DNA of 64,000 bases from Krasilnikovozyma curviuscula (taxonomy: Eukaryota; Basidiomycota; Tremellomycetes; Cystofilobasidiales; Mrakiaceae). Below the pieces are notes generated by a model. The model had not been told where the DNA came from. It did not search any database and was given only the letters and a program-made list of their open reading frames with translations. The translations under genes and the position numbers were made by a program. The stretch is taken from positions 62,001-126,000 of the forward strand of contig MVAQ01000025.1 in NCBI GenBank assembly GCA_014825775.1, given 5' to 3'. Positions within the stretch are counted from its first letter, which is position 1. Each line of letters starts with the position of its first letter. Positions 34,559 through 46,929 of this stretch are shown here, piece after piece.

Positions 34559-36172
34559 ATGGAGCTCGAGCATCTCGATGAGGGGTATGGTCTTCCCTTG
34601 AGAGTGTCACAGCTAGACACAGCCGAGCTAGATGGAGCCCTCACTCATATGCTTTCGCAACCAGTGGAGCAGGCGTTGAACCTTTTCGGGGTGAGTTTGT
34701 GCGGCCTCTCCTTGATTCTCTCCAGAGAGTGGGCTAAACTAGCTCTGATTCGGGCTGTGACAGGACTCTTACAAGTCTAAGTTCACTCCTGAACTTCAGC
34801 TGCTTGTAAATATGGTGATATGGCGATTTGGGATGCTGGGAGAGAGTCGCAGCACTCCAGGCTCTTCACTCCAGAACTTGCACTATACTTCCCCGCGGAA
34901 GTCTCGTATGAGTAGTGAGTACCATTCTTCTTAGATTAAGAGTGAAGGGGCTTCTAAAGCTGGAATATTGATTTTGAACTCTAAAGTGAATTCCCGACTG
35001 GCTCTGTACTTCTTCCTGTCGCCAACTCTTCTGCCGGGTTATTTATTTAAGCGGCTGAAACTGCATGCTCTGTCATCCTCCTGGGGAGATCTACCTCGTC
35101 GGTACTGGAAGAGAAGTTTTTGGGATACTCTTACGATGGTGGAAGGATTGACAAAGTGGGCTCAACTTGTCGGGTGGATTTTGTTTTTGTATGATGGAAG
35201 GTGAGTTGGTTCCCATACGTCCTGTAATATCAAGTTGTCTCAGGATAAGAAGTCCTGACTAATACCTCGTTCTCAGATATGCAGACCTGGTATTGCGAGT
35301 ACTGAAGTTGCGTCTCGAACCCTCATCATTATCCCTAGTCAGAATGGTGTCATACGAGCACATGAATAGAACATTAGTTTGGGAATCTCTGGCAGTAAGT
35401 GTGTTTCACTTAATTGCGTTCTGTTCCATCTTTTGATCCGATTCTATTCTCGTAGAACTTCGCTCTATTCGCAGTCCCGACCATCACGACTTTCAAAGTT
35501 CCGATCCCTTCAACACGACCTCTTACCACAAAAATAAAGTCTACAATAGATTCAATACTACCCCCGAGCATGTCAGTCGCAACAGACTACTCAATGTCCG
35601 CCTCTTTCATCGAAAAACAAGAGATCGACTCGAAGTACTCCTCCTTTCCACTTGGTAATCCTCTCATTGCAGCTGAGCTCTCTTCAAACACATCACCTCC
35701 AGTGGTTAAGGGAAAGCTATCTCATTTACCGAGGTCGAGCTGTCCGATCTGCTACACCCGTCTGAACCCAATGTCGACGGAAACAGTCTTTCCATCCCTC
35801 AACGCTCTCGCCAGCGGCGATGTGATCCATGTCGCCGCTGTAGCTTCATCTTCTGCAAACCAACAGAAGTCAATTGTGGGAGACGGTTCGACCAGCGAGG
35901 AAGAGAACCTCCGGATTCATCTGCCAACGATGGCACACTGTGGAAATGGTTGTGTGTACTGTTACTTCTGCTTGAGTGAGGCGTTGGTGCTCGCTGAGGC
36001 AGCTCAAGCGAAAATAGAGAGTAGTAGGAAACGAACATTAAGGAGCTGGTGGTCTTTGAACGAAGAGGAGGATGGCGAATTGGAAGATGAGGAGCAGGAG
36101 CAGGAGCACGAAGGAGGGTGGGAGTGTCTGAGGTGTGGGGATCTTGTAAGATCTTGCGAGGTGGTGGCATAA
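34559..36172 (+). CDS. PEX2: Peroxin PEX2, RING-type peroxisome biogenesis factor
   Basis: Peroxisomal membrane RING protein that with PEX10 and PEX12 forms the ubiquitin ligase complex recycling the PEX5 import receptor. The N-terminal Pex2/Pex12 domain shows RVSQLDTAELDGAL, LLVNMVIWRFGML, LFLYDGRYADLVLRVL and RMVSYEHMNRTLVWESL, all typical of PEX2. The C-terminal RING-like cysteine pattern begins at CPICYTRLNP and continues as MAHCGNGCVYCYFCL and WECLRCGDLVRSC. A long Ser/Asn-rich insert separates the first Cys pair from the rest, and an acidic Glu-rich stretch (GELEDEEQEQEHEGG) precedes the last pair. Five exons; the first donor is GTGAGT near 34691. The protein ends EVVA. Confidence 0.88.
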
Positions 36173-36229
36173 ACAAGGAGGAAAGCGAGCAATTCATTGC
36201 TTTTATAGTGTGTTGTATCGAATGTAGCT

Positions 36230-36700
36230 GTGTGGCTCTACTCACGGCGAACGACCCTTTTCAGACGCTATCTGACCGCGCCCGTCACACTCAACCAGAC
36301 GGCCTTGTACCGAACAACTCCAATCTTCGACTTGATTCCTTCAGAGGAGGGCTTGCGTGAAAGGGCGCGACGAAATCGCGATAAGATCTTAATGGGCTTT
36401 ACGGCCGTAGATGTTGTTTACATTATCCGTTGGGGTATATGCTCAGTCCAGCTATTTCCCGTTTCAACCTGGCCAAAATCCTCTCACTACTTAGTGCTCT
36501 ATGTATCTATCGCATTTGATCAACTGTCCTTTCTTCAGCCCAAATTCAGAAAAAACTCGCTGAAAGTGTGGTGGGCTAGAGCGGCGAAACCCCCATTGCT
36601 CGTGATCAACTGGGTTTTCTCCAACCAAGTGACTGATATAAAGCTTCGCCCGTCTCCATTAGCCACTTCGACCTCGTCCCCATTCGAACCCGAAATTTAA
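36230..36700 (+). CDS. Hypothetical ORF between PEX2 and acetyl-CoA synthetase
   Basis: Uninterrupted 156-codon frame (MWLYSRRTTLFRRYL...) ending at 36700. The first 35 residues resemble a mitochondrial presequence (Arg, Leu, Thr-rich, no acidic residues), and a charged helix LRERARRNRDKILMGF follows. No domain is recognised. It fills the 628-bp gap that must also hold the promoter of the downstream acetyl-CoA synthetase gene, and a TATA-like GATATAAAG at about 36637 lies inside it. It may therefore be a chance ORF. Confidence 0.25.
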   Translation: MWLYSRRTTLFRRYLTAPVTLNQTALYRTTPIFDLIPSEEGLRERARRNRDKILMGFTAVDVVYIIRWGICSVQLFPVSTWPKSSHYLVLYVSIAFDQLSFLQPKFRKNSLKVWWARAAKPPLLVINWVFSNQVTDIKLRPSPLATSTSSPFEPEI

Positions 36701-36800
36701 CAGTCGAAGCCCCAGCTTTTCAGCGGAAGAACAGTTAGATCCCATCCATCACTTCATACCTTTCCCCAAAAAAAGTCGCCTGCTCCGTTCATCGACCACC

Positions 36801-39800
36801 ATGGCTACTGAACACTACACCGACCATGACGAAGACCTCGTTGCTCTGCACCCCGTTGCCAAACGTATGCAGGGTGATGACCCTCGTTATCCGAAACCGT
36901 GGGTGGGACCAGGTCTCGACGACTACAAGCTCGAATGGTCCAAGACTGTAGGCGAAGGCAGCGACGAATGGTGGAGAGAGGTGAGCCTTTCCCTGTCAGT
37001 TGGCTAACGATCTTTACAGATCTCTATGCCTTGCTCTTTGTAACTGAGACATGCTAGGAGAGGGACGGGATCTTGTTGAGATGCTTATTCGCCCAGAAAC
37101 TGCTTGGAAGCGCCGGTCTGGAAAAAAAGTCGTTTGGTGATGGGAACTGACTCGCTTGCTTTTCCCCATCCTTCGCTGCTGTGTCGCTATCAGACTGCAC
37201 TCAAAACTCTTTATTGGCACAGACCCTTTACCACAGTCCGTTCGGGATCTTTCCTTAAAGGTAAGACGTCGCCTGCTCCTAGGCCTCATTTACGGTGGGG
37301 TGCTAATCTTGTGATGAAATTTCGCGAGTCCAGGCGACATCAACTGGTTCCCAGAAGGTGGCTTAAATGCTAGTTACAACTGTGTTGACAGATGGGCTTA
37401 TGCGGACCCAGACAAGGTGAGCTTTCAACACGCAACCGCTACCCGTCGCACGAAACTCAGACAATTCTATTGTTATGTGCGTGTCTTCGTTCATCATGGC
37501 CAGACTGCTATCATCTACGAATCAGACGACGCCAACTCCTCCAGACTCATCAGCTATGGCGAGCTTCTTCAGGAAGTCTGTCGTCTGGCCAACGTCCTCA
37601 AAGGAATGGGCGTCAAGAAGGGTGATTGTGTCTCCATCTACTTGCCCATGACCTGGCAAGCGATTGTTGCGTTCTTAGCATGTGCCAGAATTGGTGCTGT
37701 TCATTCTGTTGTCTTTGCTGGTTTCTCTGCCGAGTCTCTCCGTGACAGAGCTCAGGATTGTAAATGTAGAGTTGTGATCACCTCCGAGTTAGTTATCCGC
37801 GGTTTATCAGCACTCAACGTGCCAGCTGACCATATATTTGACCATTTTTGGACAGTGAGGGTAAGCGTGGTGGAAAGTCTATCGCCACCAAGGCCATTGT
37901 CGATGCTGCTCTCAAGGAATGCCCTCTCGTCGAGCACTGTATCGTCCTCAAGCGTACTGGAAACAAAGTTGGTAAGTCTTTGGTTCCTTTGAGCTGTAGA
38001 ACATGGCGTCATCTACAGTTTCCAGCTACTGACATTGTTCCCGGTCTTACCGCCTCGCTCAACTGTCTGCAGCTTGGACTGAAGGTCGAGATGTCTGGTG
38101 GGACGAAGCTTGCGCTAAAGTCTCCCCAACCTGCCCTCCCGAAATCATGTCTTCTGAAGACCCGTTGTTCATTCTCTACGTGGGTGTTCGGCTTCAGCGG
38201 TTAAATGTAGACTTGATTACGCTGACGCATTCATCCTCTGGCTCTTCCCCAACAGACTTCTGGATCCACTGGAAAGCCAAAGGGTGTTGTTCACACCACT
38301 GGTGGTTACCTTCTCGGTGCTGCTTTGACCGTCAAATACGTCTTCGATGTTCACCCCGAAGATAAGTTCGCTTGTATGGCTGATGTCGTAAGTCCTTTCC
38401 TGGTTGAAATTACTTGAATTTACCCCCTTCACTTCTCACAACCCCACGTCATTTTTGCTCTTTTGTTATCTTTAGGGTTGGATCACTGGACACTCCTACA
38501 TCGTTTACGGACCCCTCGCTAATGGTGTCTCCACCACCGTCTTCGAATCTACTCCAGTTTACCCAACGGCATCCAGGTACTGGGAATGTGTTGACAAGTA
38601 CAAACTTACTCATCTCTACACTGCCCCAACGGCTATCAGACTCCTGCGTCGTTTGGGAGAGGAGTTCGTCACCAAGCACGATCTGTCCAGTTTGAGAGTC
38701 ATTGGATCAGTTGGTGAACCAATCAACCCTGAAGCTTGGCACTGGTACAACGAGTGAGTCTTTCTGATTCTGTGGGTAGTTACGACAAGTATTTTTCTAA
38801 TGGATCTTGACAATTTGTCAGGTATGTGGGCAAGAAGGAGTGCTCAGTCGTCGATACTTACTGGTAGGTTTACGGCTTTCTTCTCTGCTTGAAGTCTGTC
38901 TGAATAATATATGAAGCTAACTCAAATCGTTTCTAGGCAAACTGAGACTGGATCCATCGTTATCACGCCTTTCCCAGGTGCTATCCCAACCAAGCCAGGA
39001 TCAGCGACCTTCCCATTCTTTGGTATCCAACCAGTCATCCTCGACCCAACCAGCGGCGAAATAATTGAGGGCAACAACGTTGAAGGGGTTCTTTGCATTG
39101 CTGCGCCGTGGCCTTCAATTGCTAGAACCATCTACGGTGACCACACTAGATACCTCGACACTTACATGAACGTGTACAAGGGATACTACTTCACTGGTGA
39201 CGGTGCTGCTCGTGATGCTGACGGATACATCTGGATTAAGGGGAGAGTTGATGGTGAGTTTTTCTGCCTTGTTATCCCACTTCCTTGCGGCTGACTCTCA
39301 GCATCTCCTTCGTCAGATGTCATCAACGTCTCTGGACACCGATTGTCAACCGCTGAGATTGAGTCCGCTCTGATCATGCACGCTGGAGTTGCTGAGACTG
39401 CTGTTGTTGGCGTTGCTGATGAGCTGACCGGTAAATTGTCTGAATTGTCTGATTCAGGGTGTGCTCTCAATGCTAACAACTTTGGTTTCTGCTCACAGGT
39501 CAAGCAGTCTATGCTTTTGTTACTTTGAAACCTGACTTTGATTTCGCTAAGCACAAGGAGTCGGATTTGGTCAAAGAGCTAACTTTGCAGGTCCGAAAAG
39601 TCATTGGGTACGCTGTTCAAAACCTTCATCATACTGCTAGGACAGGATGCCCACACTTTTTTCTTTTCTTCCCATAGTCCTTTCGCTGCTCCAAAGGGAA
39701 TCTACATCGTCTCTGACTTACCGAAGACCAGATCAGGAAAGATCATGAGACGTATCCTGAGGAAGGTCGTTGCTGGTGAAGCTGACTCTTTGGGAGTAAG

Positions 39801-39935
39801 TTTTATTTGGTACTCTCAGTTTGTCTTTTGCTCTAGAAAAATCTCACGTCGTTCTCGTCACAGGACTTATCTACCCTTGCGGATCCAAGCGTTGTTGACC
39901 AAATTTTGGAGAAGGTCGCCAGCTCAAAGAAGTAA
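36801..39935 (+). CDS. ACS1: Acetyl-coenzyme A synthetase
   Basis: AMP-forming enzyme that activates acetate to acetyl-CoA through acetyl-adenylate, in the cytosol and nucleus. Spliced segments: [40 protein letters not shown]; the P-loop-like A3 motif [52 protein letters not shown]; and the hinge and C-domain motifs [40 protein letters not shown] and [15 protein letters not shown], which carries the catalytic, acetylatable Lys. About 680 residues, normal for the family, in a dozen or more exons. YTSGS is formed across an intron starting GTGGGT near 38179. An unusually long first intron (about 36979-37193) separates WWRE from [12 protein letters not shown]. Confidence 0.92.
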
Positions 39936-40204
39936 AAACTCTTAAGGATTAATGCTCCAAGCTATCTGTAATGAATCAGGTCTCCAGGGTGCGGTTTTCT
40001 TGTACAGCGTGTGCTGTTACAGGCATGTATCATAGGTTTCGTGGCTGTTGAATGACCTCAATTTAGTTTTTATTTGAATTCTTGCGCGATTGTTCGCAGC
40101 AAGGTCGTAAAGGGTTGTCATCAGTCAATCGGTTTAGTTATTGCAAGTTAACGAACTGGTGTGATGAAATCCTGAGGTCAGCATTCAGAAGACGCAAACA
40201 GCTT

Positions 40205-41265
40205 TTAAGAAACGGGGCCTACCAAACCACCATCTGCAAGCAAACTGGAACCAGTGCAGTATCTCGAAAGATCTGACGCAAAAAAGACAACAGGACCAGC
40301 GATATCATCTGGCTCTCCAAGTCTACCCAAGCAAGTTCTAGCACTCATAGAAGCGTTCTTGATTGGGTCTGCAAGATCTTCAGTGTTGATAGCGGTAGCA
40401 ACTGTTCCCGGGAGAACTGAGTTACATCTGATGTTCATTGGACCAAGGGCAACAGCACAAGACTCCATCAAACTCTTGATTCCTGCTTTAGTTGGGGTGT
40501 AGTGGCTAAGTGAAGGATTGGAAGTCAGCGATGGGACCTCTGGAGATAAACACACGGCTCACGTTTGCTCAGCACCACCAACCAGCGCCGAGATACTGGA
40601 GATAGCAACGATTGATCCTCCTTTTGGAGTTTGAATGGACATTTGATTGGCAACAGCCTGAGTGATGTAGAATGCGCCATCGATGTTGACCTCTTGCACC
40701 TTCTTCCAAAGAGCTACGACCGTGGAGGAAGTTTAGAGTCAGCGCTCAATCGAGACAAAATTGTGAAAGTATTTTGACGTACAGTGAGGCATATCGAGGA
40801 AAGTATGGAAAGGACAGATGCCGGCGTTGGAAACGAGGACGTCGATCCTTCCGAACGCTTGTACGGCAGCCTCAACAATCTTCTTGGCTGTTTCAGGAGA
40901 GGAAATATCTCCTGACACTTCTGTTGATCGCTGGCCAGTGCTCTGCCAGGGACGTGAAGCTTTTAGAACCAAATTAATACGATGCAACCTCCTGCCTACT
41001 CACCTTGATTTCTTCCTGCATCTGTTTAACCTCACTGGAACTCAGCTCGTCCCCAAAGTGGTGGATGATAACATCAGCTCCCTGATTTGCGCAAGCAAGT
41101 ATACATGCTCGTCCAATGCCTGAAACAGTCGTGGTCCGTGTCAGCTGAAGGAAATGAGGCAAGCATTTCAAGCAACTCACCTCTAGAAGCACCAGTCACT
41201 ACAACGACTTTGCCAGCAAGGAGCTGTCCTTTTGGAAGAGGAACGATTGGGTGTAAAGGAGCCAT
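40205..41265 (-). CDS. Short-chain dehydrogenase, L-rhamnose 1-dehydrogenase-like
   Basis: Classical SDR that oxidises a sugar with NAD(P)+. It begins MAPLHPIVPLPKGQLLAGKV and has the Rossmann motif VVVTGASRGIG (formed across an intron), then GDISSPETAKKIVEAAVQAF, the NAG motif VLVSNAGICPFH, ISSISALVGGAEQTHYTPTK (catalytic Ser, Tyr and Lys), SVLPGTVATAINTEDL and the C-terminal LLADGGLVGPVS. The stretch SISALVGGAEQTHYTPTKAG closely resembles fungal L-rhamnose 1-dehydrogenase (LRA1/DHG2) of the oxidative rhamnose pathway; that substrate call is from family memory, not proven. The other rhamnose-pathway genes are not next to it. Five or more exons; a TATATA sits 12-20 bp before the ATG. Confidence 0.8.
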
Positions 41266-41562
41266 TGATAATTGTATATATGTCGAGGTTACAAGCCAAA
41301 GTTATGTGCGCGGTGAATTTCTTAAGACTGGCAGGGAGGAAGTCGATCAGGGAAAATGATTACTACCGCCGCGTTGCCACTGCAACCCCAGATAATCAAA
41401 ACAACATGTATCTACTCGTAAAATCCAATCTAATATCCCTCTTAATATATGTAATTGAAGCTCAGAGAACACCGCGGCTGAAAGGGCAGAAGCACAATTA
41501 AGGAAAGAAAGAGCTAGTCATCTTTCTGAGGTAAACTTACGATCAACAGCATTCAGCTCCCG

Positions 41563-43132
41563 CTACTGTTCACTTCTAATAATCATCCCTGTGAATGCAT
41601 TGTATATCCTCTGGCTCAAAACAGGCGTGATCCTCGTGTCCTTGTCTCCATCCATCACAAACAACAACGTTCCTAACCTGTCACACTTTTCTTTTTTTTG
41701 GTCTTCGCAAATTGCTTTCCAGACGCTTCTCATGGTAGGAAACAATCGCACAAATTGCTGAATTTTGGGCTGGTGAAGTCGAGCAACAATTGCCAACATC
41801 AAGATGTAGGTTTGCTGGACCGTGAGAGCTGGCGAGTTGAGGTGTTGAAAGTCAGATAGCGTGATGTGGTATGACTTCAATGGATCCTTGTCTTTATAGT
41901 GAGATTGAAGAGCACGAGAAAACTCTCGTTCGTTTCCGGTGAAAGTTGCAGGTGGCGAGAGCGCCGAGGAAGGAATGACGAACAGATCCTTTGTCTGTTG
42001 ATGGGAATAAATTATGAAAGTGTATGAGGCATTGTTTCTGGGCACTTAAAGCCATCTAAGATACTGACCGCAAGTTGCGCCTTGATCTCATTATGCAGTT
42101 GTTCGATGTACGCTAGACTGCCATCTAGAGTCATTGTTTCCTTCACAAATAATCTAGAAGTCATCTGAAGAGAGGTCATCACAGATGTTCGTGCCACCCG
42201 ACGGCTCGCTACGTCTTGAAGGCCAGCTATCTTTCCTCGGAGGTCCTCCAAGAGATAGATGGGATGTGAAAGGGAACAGTCCCTCAAACGACCCTGAAGA
42301 TCTCTGTAAGTTAATGCACCGCATTTTTCGGATGCTGATGTCTCACCTTTTGCAGATGGTATCGTCCATCGATGATTGAACTGTCCAAGTCAGACTTGAA
42401 GGGCGCAAAGCGACAAGTCGGCGATTTTAGCGATTTTTGTGGTCCGTAGACGCTGTAAGTTGGACTTACCCCTTCCTTCCTTTCGATGATCCAACTGAGA
42501 ACAGCATCAACCTCTTCTTCACCATCGTGAGAAAACTCTGGCTTCCTTTTCGCAACCCATAAGAAGTCCCCCAACTGTAGTCTAGTCCTTACAACGTTCT
42601 CGAAGCCCAAGGCAGAGGAAAGCCTCTGATACGCATCTGAGTGCTCGGAGTTGTCTACCAGCAGCTGGATGTCGTAGGTCCCGGCGGCGAGAACGACTGG
42701 CTGAAAAGGCGGAAATTCCAGAGTTTCTTCTTCCACCGTACACTGTAGCACTGATTCGATGGTCCTTGGAACTTGACCACTTGGTATTGAAGGTACGGAT
42801 GGCGCTGAGAGTATAGAAAAGACTTCAGAACAAGCGCGTAGATCCTCACATACACGAAGCTCACCTTGTACTTTGGTATTCTCTATCACCAGATGCTTGC
42901 TTGTCTCCAAAGATCTCTTCACAGGTACTCGCTTGAGAGCTGATCCATTTCTCTCGGAATCAGGCTTCCCCAGGGACTTATCGTCATCATTCTCTTCTTC
43001 AAAGAGAGGTACTCTGATGCGCTTGGAACTCTGCCCGGCCAGATATGCAGAAACGCTGCGACCGCTGGGTCTGGTGATATCTGAGAAGGTGGTTCTATTT
43101 GTTAAGAGGGTTCTCCATACTCTAGTAAGCAT
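41563..43132 (-). CDS. MUS81: Crossover junction endonuclease MUS81, apparently without N-terminal HhH domain
   Basis: Catalytic subunit of the MUS81-EME1 structure-specific nuclease that cuts branched DNA at stalled forks and recombination intermediates. The ERCC4 nuclease domain is visible: GTYDIQLLVDNSEH, RLQLGDFLWVAKRKPEFS, then the catalytic ERK (SWIIERKEG), continuing after an intron with SDLDSSIIDGRYHLQK and LRDCSLSHPIYLLEDLRGKI. SRLFVKETMTLDGSLAYIEQ follows, then a C-terminal HhH2 region (SDFQHLNSPALTVQQTYILM, QQFVRLFPTMRSVWKA). The first secure ATG is 43132 (MLTRVWRTLLTNR). The open frame reaches a TATATA at 43241-43246, and an alternative short first exon could start at 43344. The N-terminal HhH domain usual in MUS81 is not recognisable in the 460 bp before the next gene. 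Confidence 0.82.
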
Positions 43133-43594
43133 AAGAGAGTGGTTGAGGAAGTTTGAATAGTTGCTGGTTAACGAGAGGGAGACAATGGACTCTTGCGACC
43201 GGCTAAATTCAATCAGGATAGGCAAATTGGGTGTTGAACCTATATAAAGTACTCAGATGTGTATAACCTCTAACTAGAAGGGTATTTCAGACCTGAAACG
43301 CGATGATATTTAACTAAATGGTGCCAACAGTTGAGATTAGCCATAACGATACAAGGAAATTGTGGGATAAGTGCCGGTTGAGTTGTAGAATATGGTTGAA
43401 TGATATGCTGTTGAGAGGTATAATTTATTGAATATAGCGGTCGATTGCTGTTGGAGCAATGCGATGTTGCTGGTGGAAATCGAATGAGCTCTGGGATGGT
43501 TTGTCCAGTGGGTATTAGATACTTTTTGAGAGATGATCAAGAGTTGAATCGTCGGTTAAAGGCCGTTGAGGGTCAGTGGTGGTAGCAGTTATAA

Positions 43595-45924
43595 TTAATG
43601 GCCATTGGCGAGGGGCTCATCTAGCAAAAATGGCTTGAAGATGGCGCCTGGAGCTTTAAAGTCATTGTGAACAACGTTGACCAAGACCCATTCGCGCATC
43701 ATCTGTTCAATGACAGCTCTGCTCTCTGATTCCGCTGGGTAAAGAGTAGCCCACTGATGACCGATTTGGTAAGCTTCGTCCTTCCACGCCATGAACGACA
43801 TTTGTTCCACAATAGTAGGCTGGAGGACCTCCTTGTTAGGGAAGATACCCCAGGTGACGGCGTTCTATTTAACAATTTAGTACATCAGCGCATGAGCATG
43901 GAAAGTACCGACAACATCTTAAAGAAACTCACGGGATCTTCAGACTGGTTATTCGTTTGAAGGACCCCAGCTTGGTTGACAGCGTAGTAAGTCATCATTG
44001 GATCGGCGACGATGCGCTCGACCAGCGAGGCAAGAGCCTCAGGCGCGACGAAGAACTCTAGGTAAGCCTGCGATGGAAGAAGAGGTTTGAAGAAGAGTTT
44101 TGTCAGGCACACTTTAATTGAGGTACAACGACAAGTCCACTTACTTTTTGGTACACATAACCACCCTTTGGTCCCCATCCGAAAACAGAATCATCACTTT
44201 TGGCACCGTCAACAGCTGGTTGTGAATTGATTGTAAGATATCCCTTCTGATTCATCTTGACAAGTTCAGGACTGATGACTGCCGTTTCCTTCGAAGGAGC
44301 TCCTTCACTCCAAGGCAGAGAGCTGAGATCTCCATGACAGAATCTCGAGAACAGAGATGTGATATCGGATAGGGAAGTTGGAGTTCCCCATTGAGCTGGA
44401 GTGGCCTTGGAAGGTGGGAAACTGATGAGGGAGTGATGGAAGTCACCGAAGGCTGGAGATCGAGCGTCACCCTACAAGAGTCGAAAGAAAGTTTGAGACG
44501 CTAGCATGACAGCGGCAATCATCATAGGAGCTCACCCAGCGGCCGTTAGGGAACTCATTCCATTCTTCGGAGCGGGAGATATAGGATTGTTGACGGTTCG
44601 CCCAGAAGATCTGAAAGGGGCAGAATGTTAGTAGGAGAAACAAAAAAGACCCCTTAAAAGAATCAGAACCTACAGGTCTGATAGACTCTTGTCTTCTTCC
44701 AGGGGTGAGAGACTATCGTTAGTTAGAAGTGGTCAGTGAGTGAGAGTTCCTGCTGGCGGAGGGAGATCGCTATACATACTGGAGTCCAAGGGAGTGGGTT
44801 GACTTGCGACTTTGTGGGAATACATCCCAGTTCCTCCAACAGCAATCTGGCGCCAACAGCAAGGTTTAACGTGTAAACGTGTAGTCCTTTGATATCGGCT
44901 CCAGGAGCAGTCAAGATGTCTCTACACATCTGGGCTACCAGCTTAGTTCCAACCTCTCTGACTTTTTCATCATCATCCTTCACCGGTTCTAAGGCGTCGT
45001 AGAAGTGTTGTGGGACAGTGATAGCTTCTCTGGAAACCCATTTCTGGAAGGTGGCGTACGATTGGATTGGCATAATTCCTGGAACGACTGGCACGCTGAT
45101 ACCAGCAGCACGAACTCTCTTGAGCCAAGACAGAAAGAGTGGTGCCGAGTAGAACATTTGAGTGAAAATAAAGTCTGCTCCTGCGTCAACCTTTTCCTTC
45201 AAAAGTTGGATCTCTAGGTCGGAGGCCTCCTTCTCGTTGGAAGAACCAGTAATACAGTCTTCCATTTCACAGTGTCCACCTGGGAAAGCTGCAACTGAGA
45301 TACAGAAGGCGTCGCCGTATCTTTCCCTGATGTATCGGACCAATTCAATGGCGTTGTCAAAGCCGTTCTCTTCCTTAACCCAAACGTTACTACCAGCTTC
45401 AGGATCACCTCTGAGAGCCAGGATGTTCCTGCAGCCATACTTCTTGGCTAAATCCAGCGCCTGGTCGAGTTTGTCCTTTGATACACAGGTGATGTGCATG
45501 CACGTTTCGACGCCAATATCTTTCTGACAGACTTGAATGAGAGACGTGGTCAGGTCCATAGAACGACCTCCGGCTGACCAGGTGATATCGACGAATTCTG
45601 GACCTAATTCTCGCATGCGAGAGATACGATCATACAGATTTTGAAGACCCTGAGGCGTACGAGGTGGGAAGTACTCAAAAGACCACCTAAAAAGGTTCGA
45701 CGATTACCAATAGGTACAAACGGGGTGTTTGGTATCAGTTTCCAGTACAAAGATTCATCACAGAGAGCTCTAGGCGCAGAGATCGAAGGCTCTTGAGAGA
45801 CAACGGCACCCCACACTGCCAGCAAGCCGGACAGACTCTTGAGCTCTCTAAAAAGCCAAAATAAAAGGGCTTACCATATCCTGTCTTCTTTCTCAGCTTG
45901 TCTCAGCTTTTCAGTGATCTTCAT
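43595..45924 (-). CDS. MET12: Methylenetetrahydrofolate reductase
   Basis: Flavoenzyme reducing 5,10-methylene-THF to 5-methyl-THF for methionine synthesis. Exon 1 ([17 protein letters not shown]) joins to [20 protein letters not shown], the catalytic barrel start with its Glu. Next come [49 protein letters not shown] (folate/FAD strand), [15 protein letters not shown] and [18 protein letters not shown]. The eukaryotic C-terminal regulatory (SAM-binding type) domain follows: [54 protein letters not shown] and [20 protein letters not shown]. About 630 residues, full length. Which yeast paralogue (MET12 or MET13) is closer cannot be decided by eye; the symbol is tentative. It is the neighbour upstream of MUS81 on the same strand. 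Confidence 0.9.
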
Positions 45925-46294
45925 CGCAAAGAGTCGTGGTGGGAGTCAGAAGCAAAGTTTACGTTTTATTCAGCAAGAAAAAAAAAATCGAACGAGTCGA
46001 TCGGACGAATCGGACCCTTTGTCTGTTTCGACCAATTATACAACTCGACCGCTCAAGATATCAGCCGGTCATTCTTAAATCATCCAATGTTATTCAGGCT
46101 ACATGTCCAGCTACAATAGAAGGATAGGAGAAAATGTGAAATAAACGTGCGCAATGATTGATGGCTCGGGGCAATAAGCTTTACTAGCTGGTAGAACCAT
46201 GGAGCAAGAGACGAATTAGCTGGTATCATAAGCAGATTAGGAAATCTGGGGTATGGTATATATGAATTGGTGAGATGATCCTTCATGTACAGCC

Positions 46295-46758
46295 CTACTT
46301 CGCTTTACTTGAACTAGAGCAGCCCATGCGCGCCAGAGGTGAGTTACAAGATAAAGCCGGCGTAGAGGAAACAGAAAACATACAGATTCTCGACGTATTG
46401 GTGTAGAGTGGCATTCGATGTAGCTAGGGTTTCGGTCTCTGTAGTGACCTTCTGTATTTTGTCCATCATGGCCTTGAGTCCTTCCTGCAAGGTGCTGATT
46501 TCGCTGTTAACATCAAGAGGCCCTGTCATTAGAGAAAACCTCTCATAATAAAAATTCTGAATGGGCTCACCTTATCAACTGCTCCTTCTTGATGGCGTCC
46601 TGGATGATGTCGCCGTCGTTCTTCTGGAGTGGTGCTCCCCAAGCTCCAGAATCCAGATCATCATCTCTGAAAGGAGTACCTGAATTTCAGCAATTAGACT
46701 CGAAGGGTCAATGCCAAGTAAGGAATGCTCACTCTGCGAAAGGGTTCGTAGTCGACAT
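46295..46758 (-). CDS. Short coiled-coil protein, SCOC / SLO1-like
   Basis: Small cytosolic coiled-coil protein of about 90-95 residues; animal SCOC and yeast SLO1 bind Arl1/Arl3-type GTPases at the Golgi. Spliced from ATG 46758: MSTTNPFAEDDDLDSGAWGA, then a helix DIIQDAIKKEQLIR, then the coiled coil ISTLQEGLKAMMDKIQKV with TLATSNATLHQYVENL, ending SSKAK. The L-x6-L pattern and the QY(V/I)ENL end match the SCOC family. The first join (GCA GA / A GAT GAT) uses the acceptor at about 46681; the nearer AG would give a stop. The last tiny exon (CTT TCA AGT AAA GCG AAG TAG) is inferred. Confidence 0.65.
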
Positions 46759-46929
46759 CTACATGGTGCGGAAGGTGAAGAACATAGCTCAGCATCGACC
46801 CTTTCAAAAGCCACATAACTGACCACGCACCACTGTATCTTACACTCGAGCAGGTGAGATATGGTGATGAAGCTGCTTATCGAGCAGTTTATGATTTTGG
46901 CTTGACGGTTAGGTGAACGAGCGAACCAG

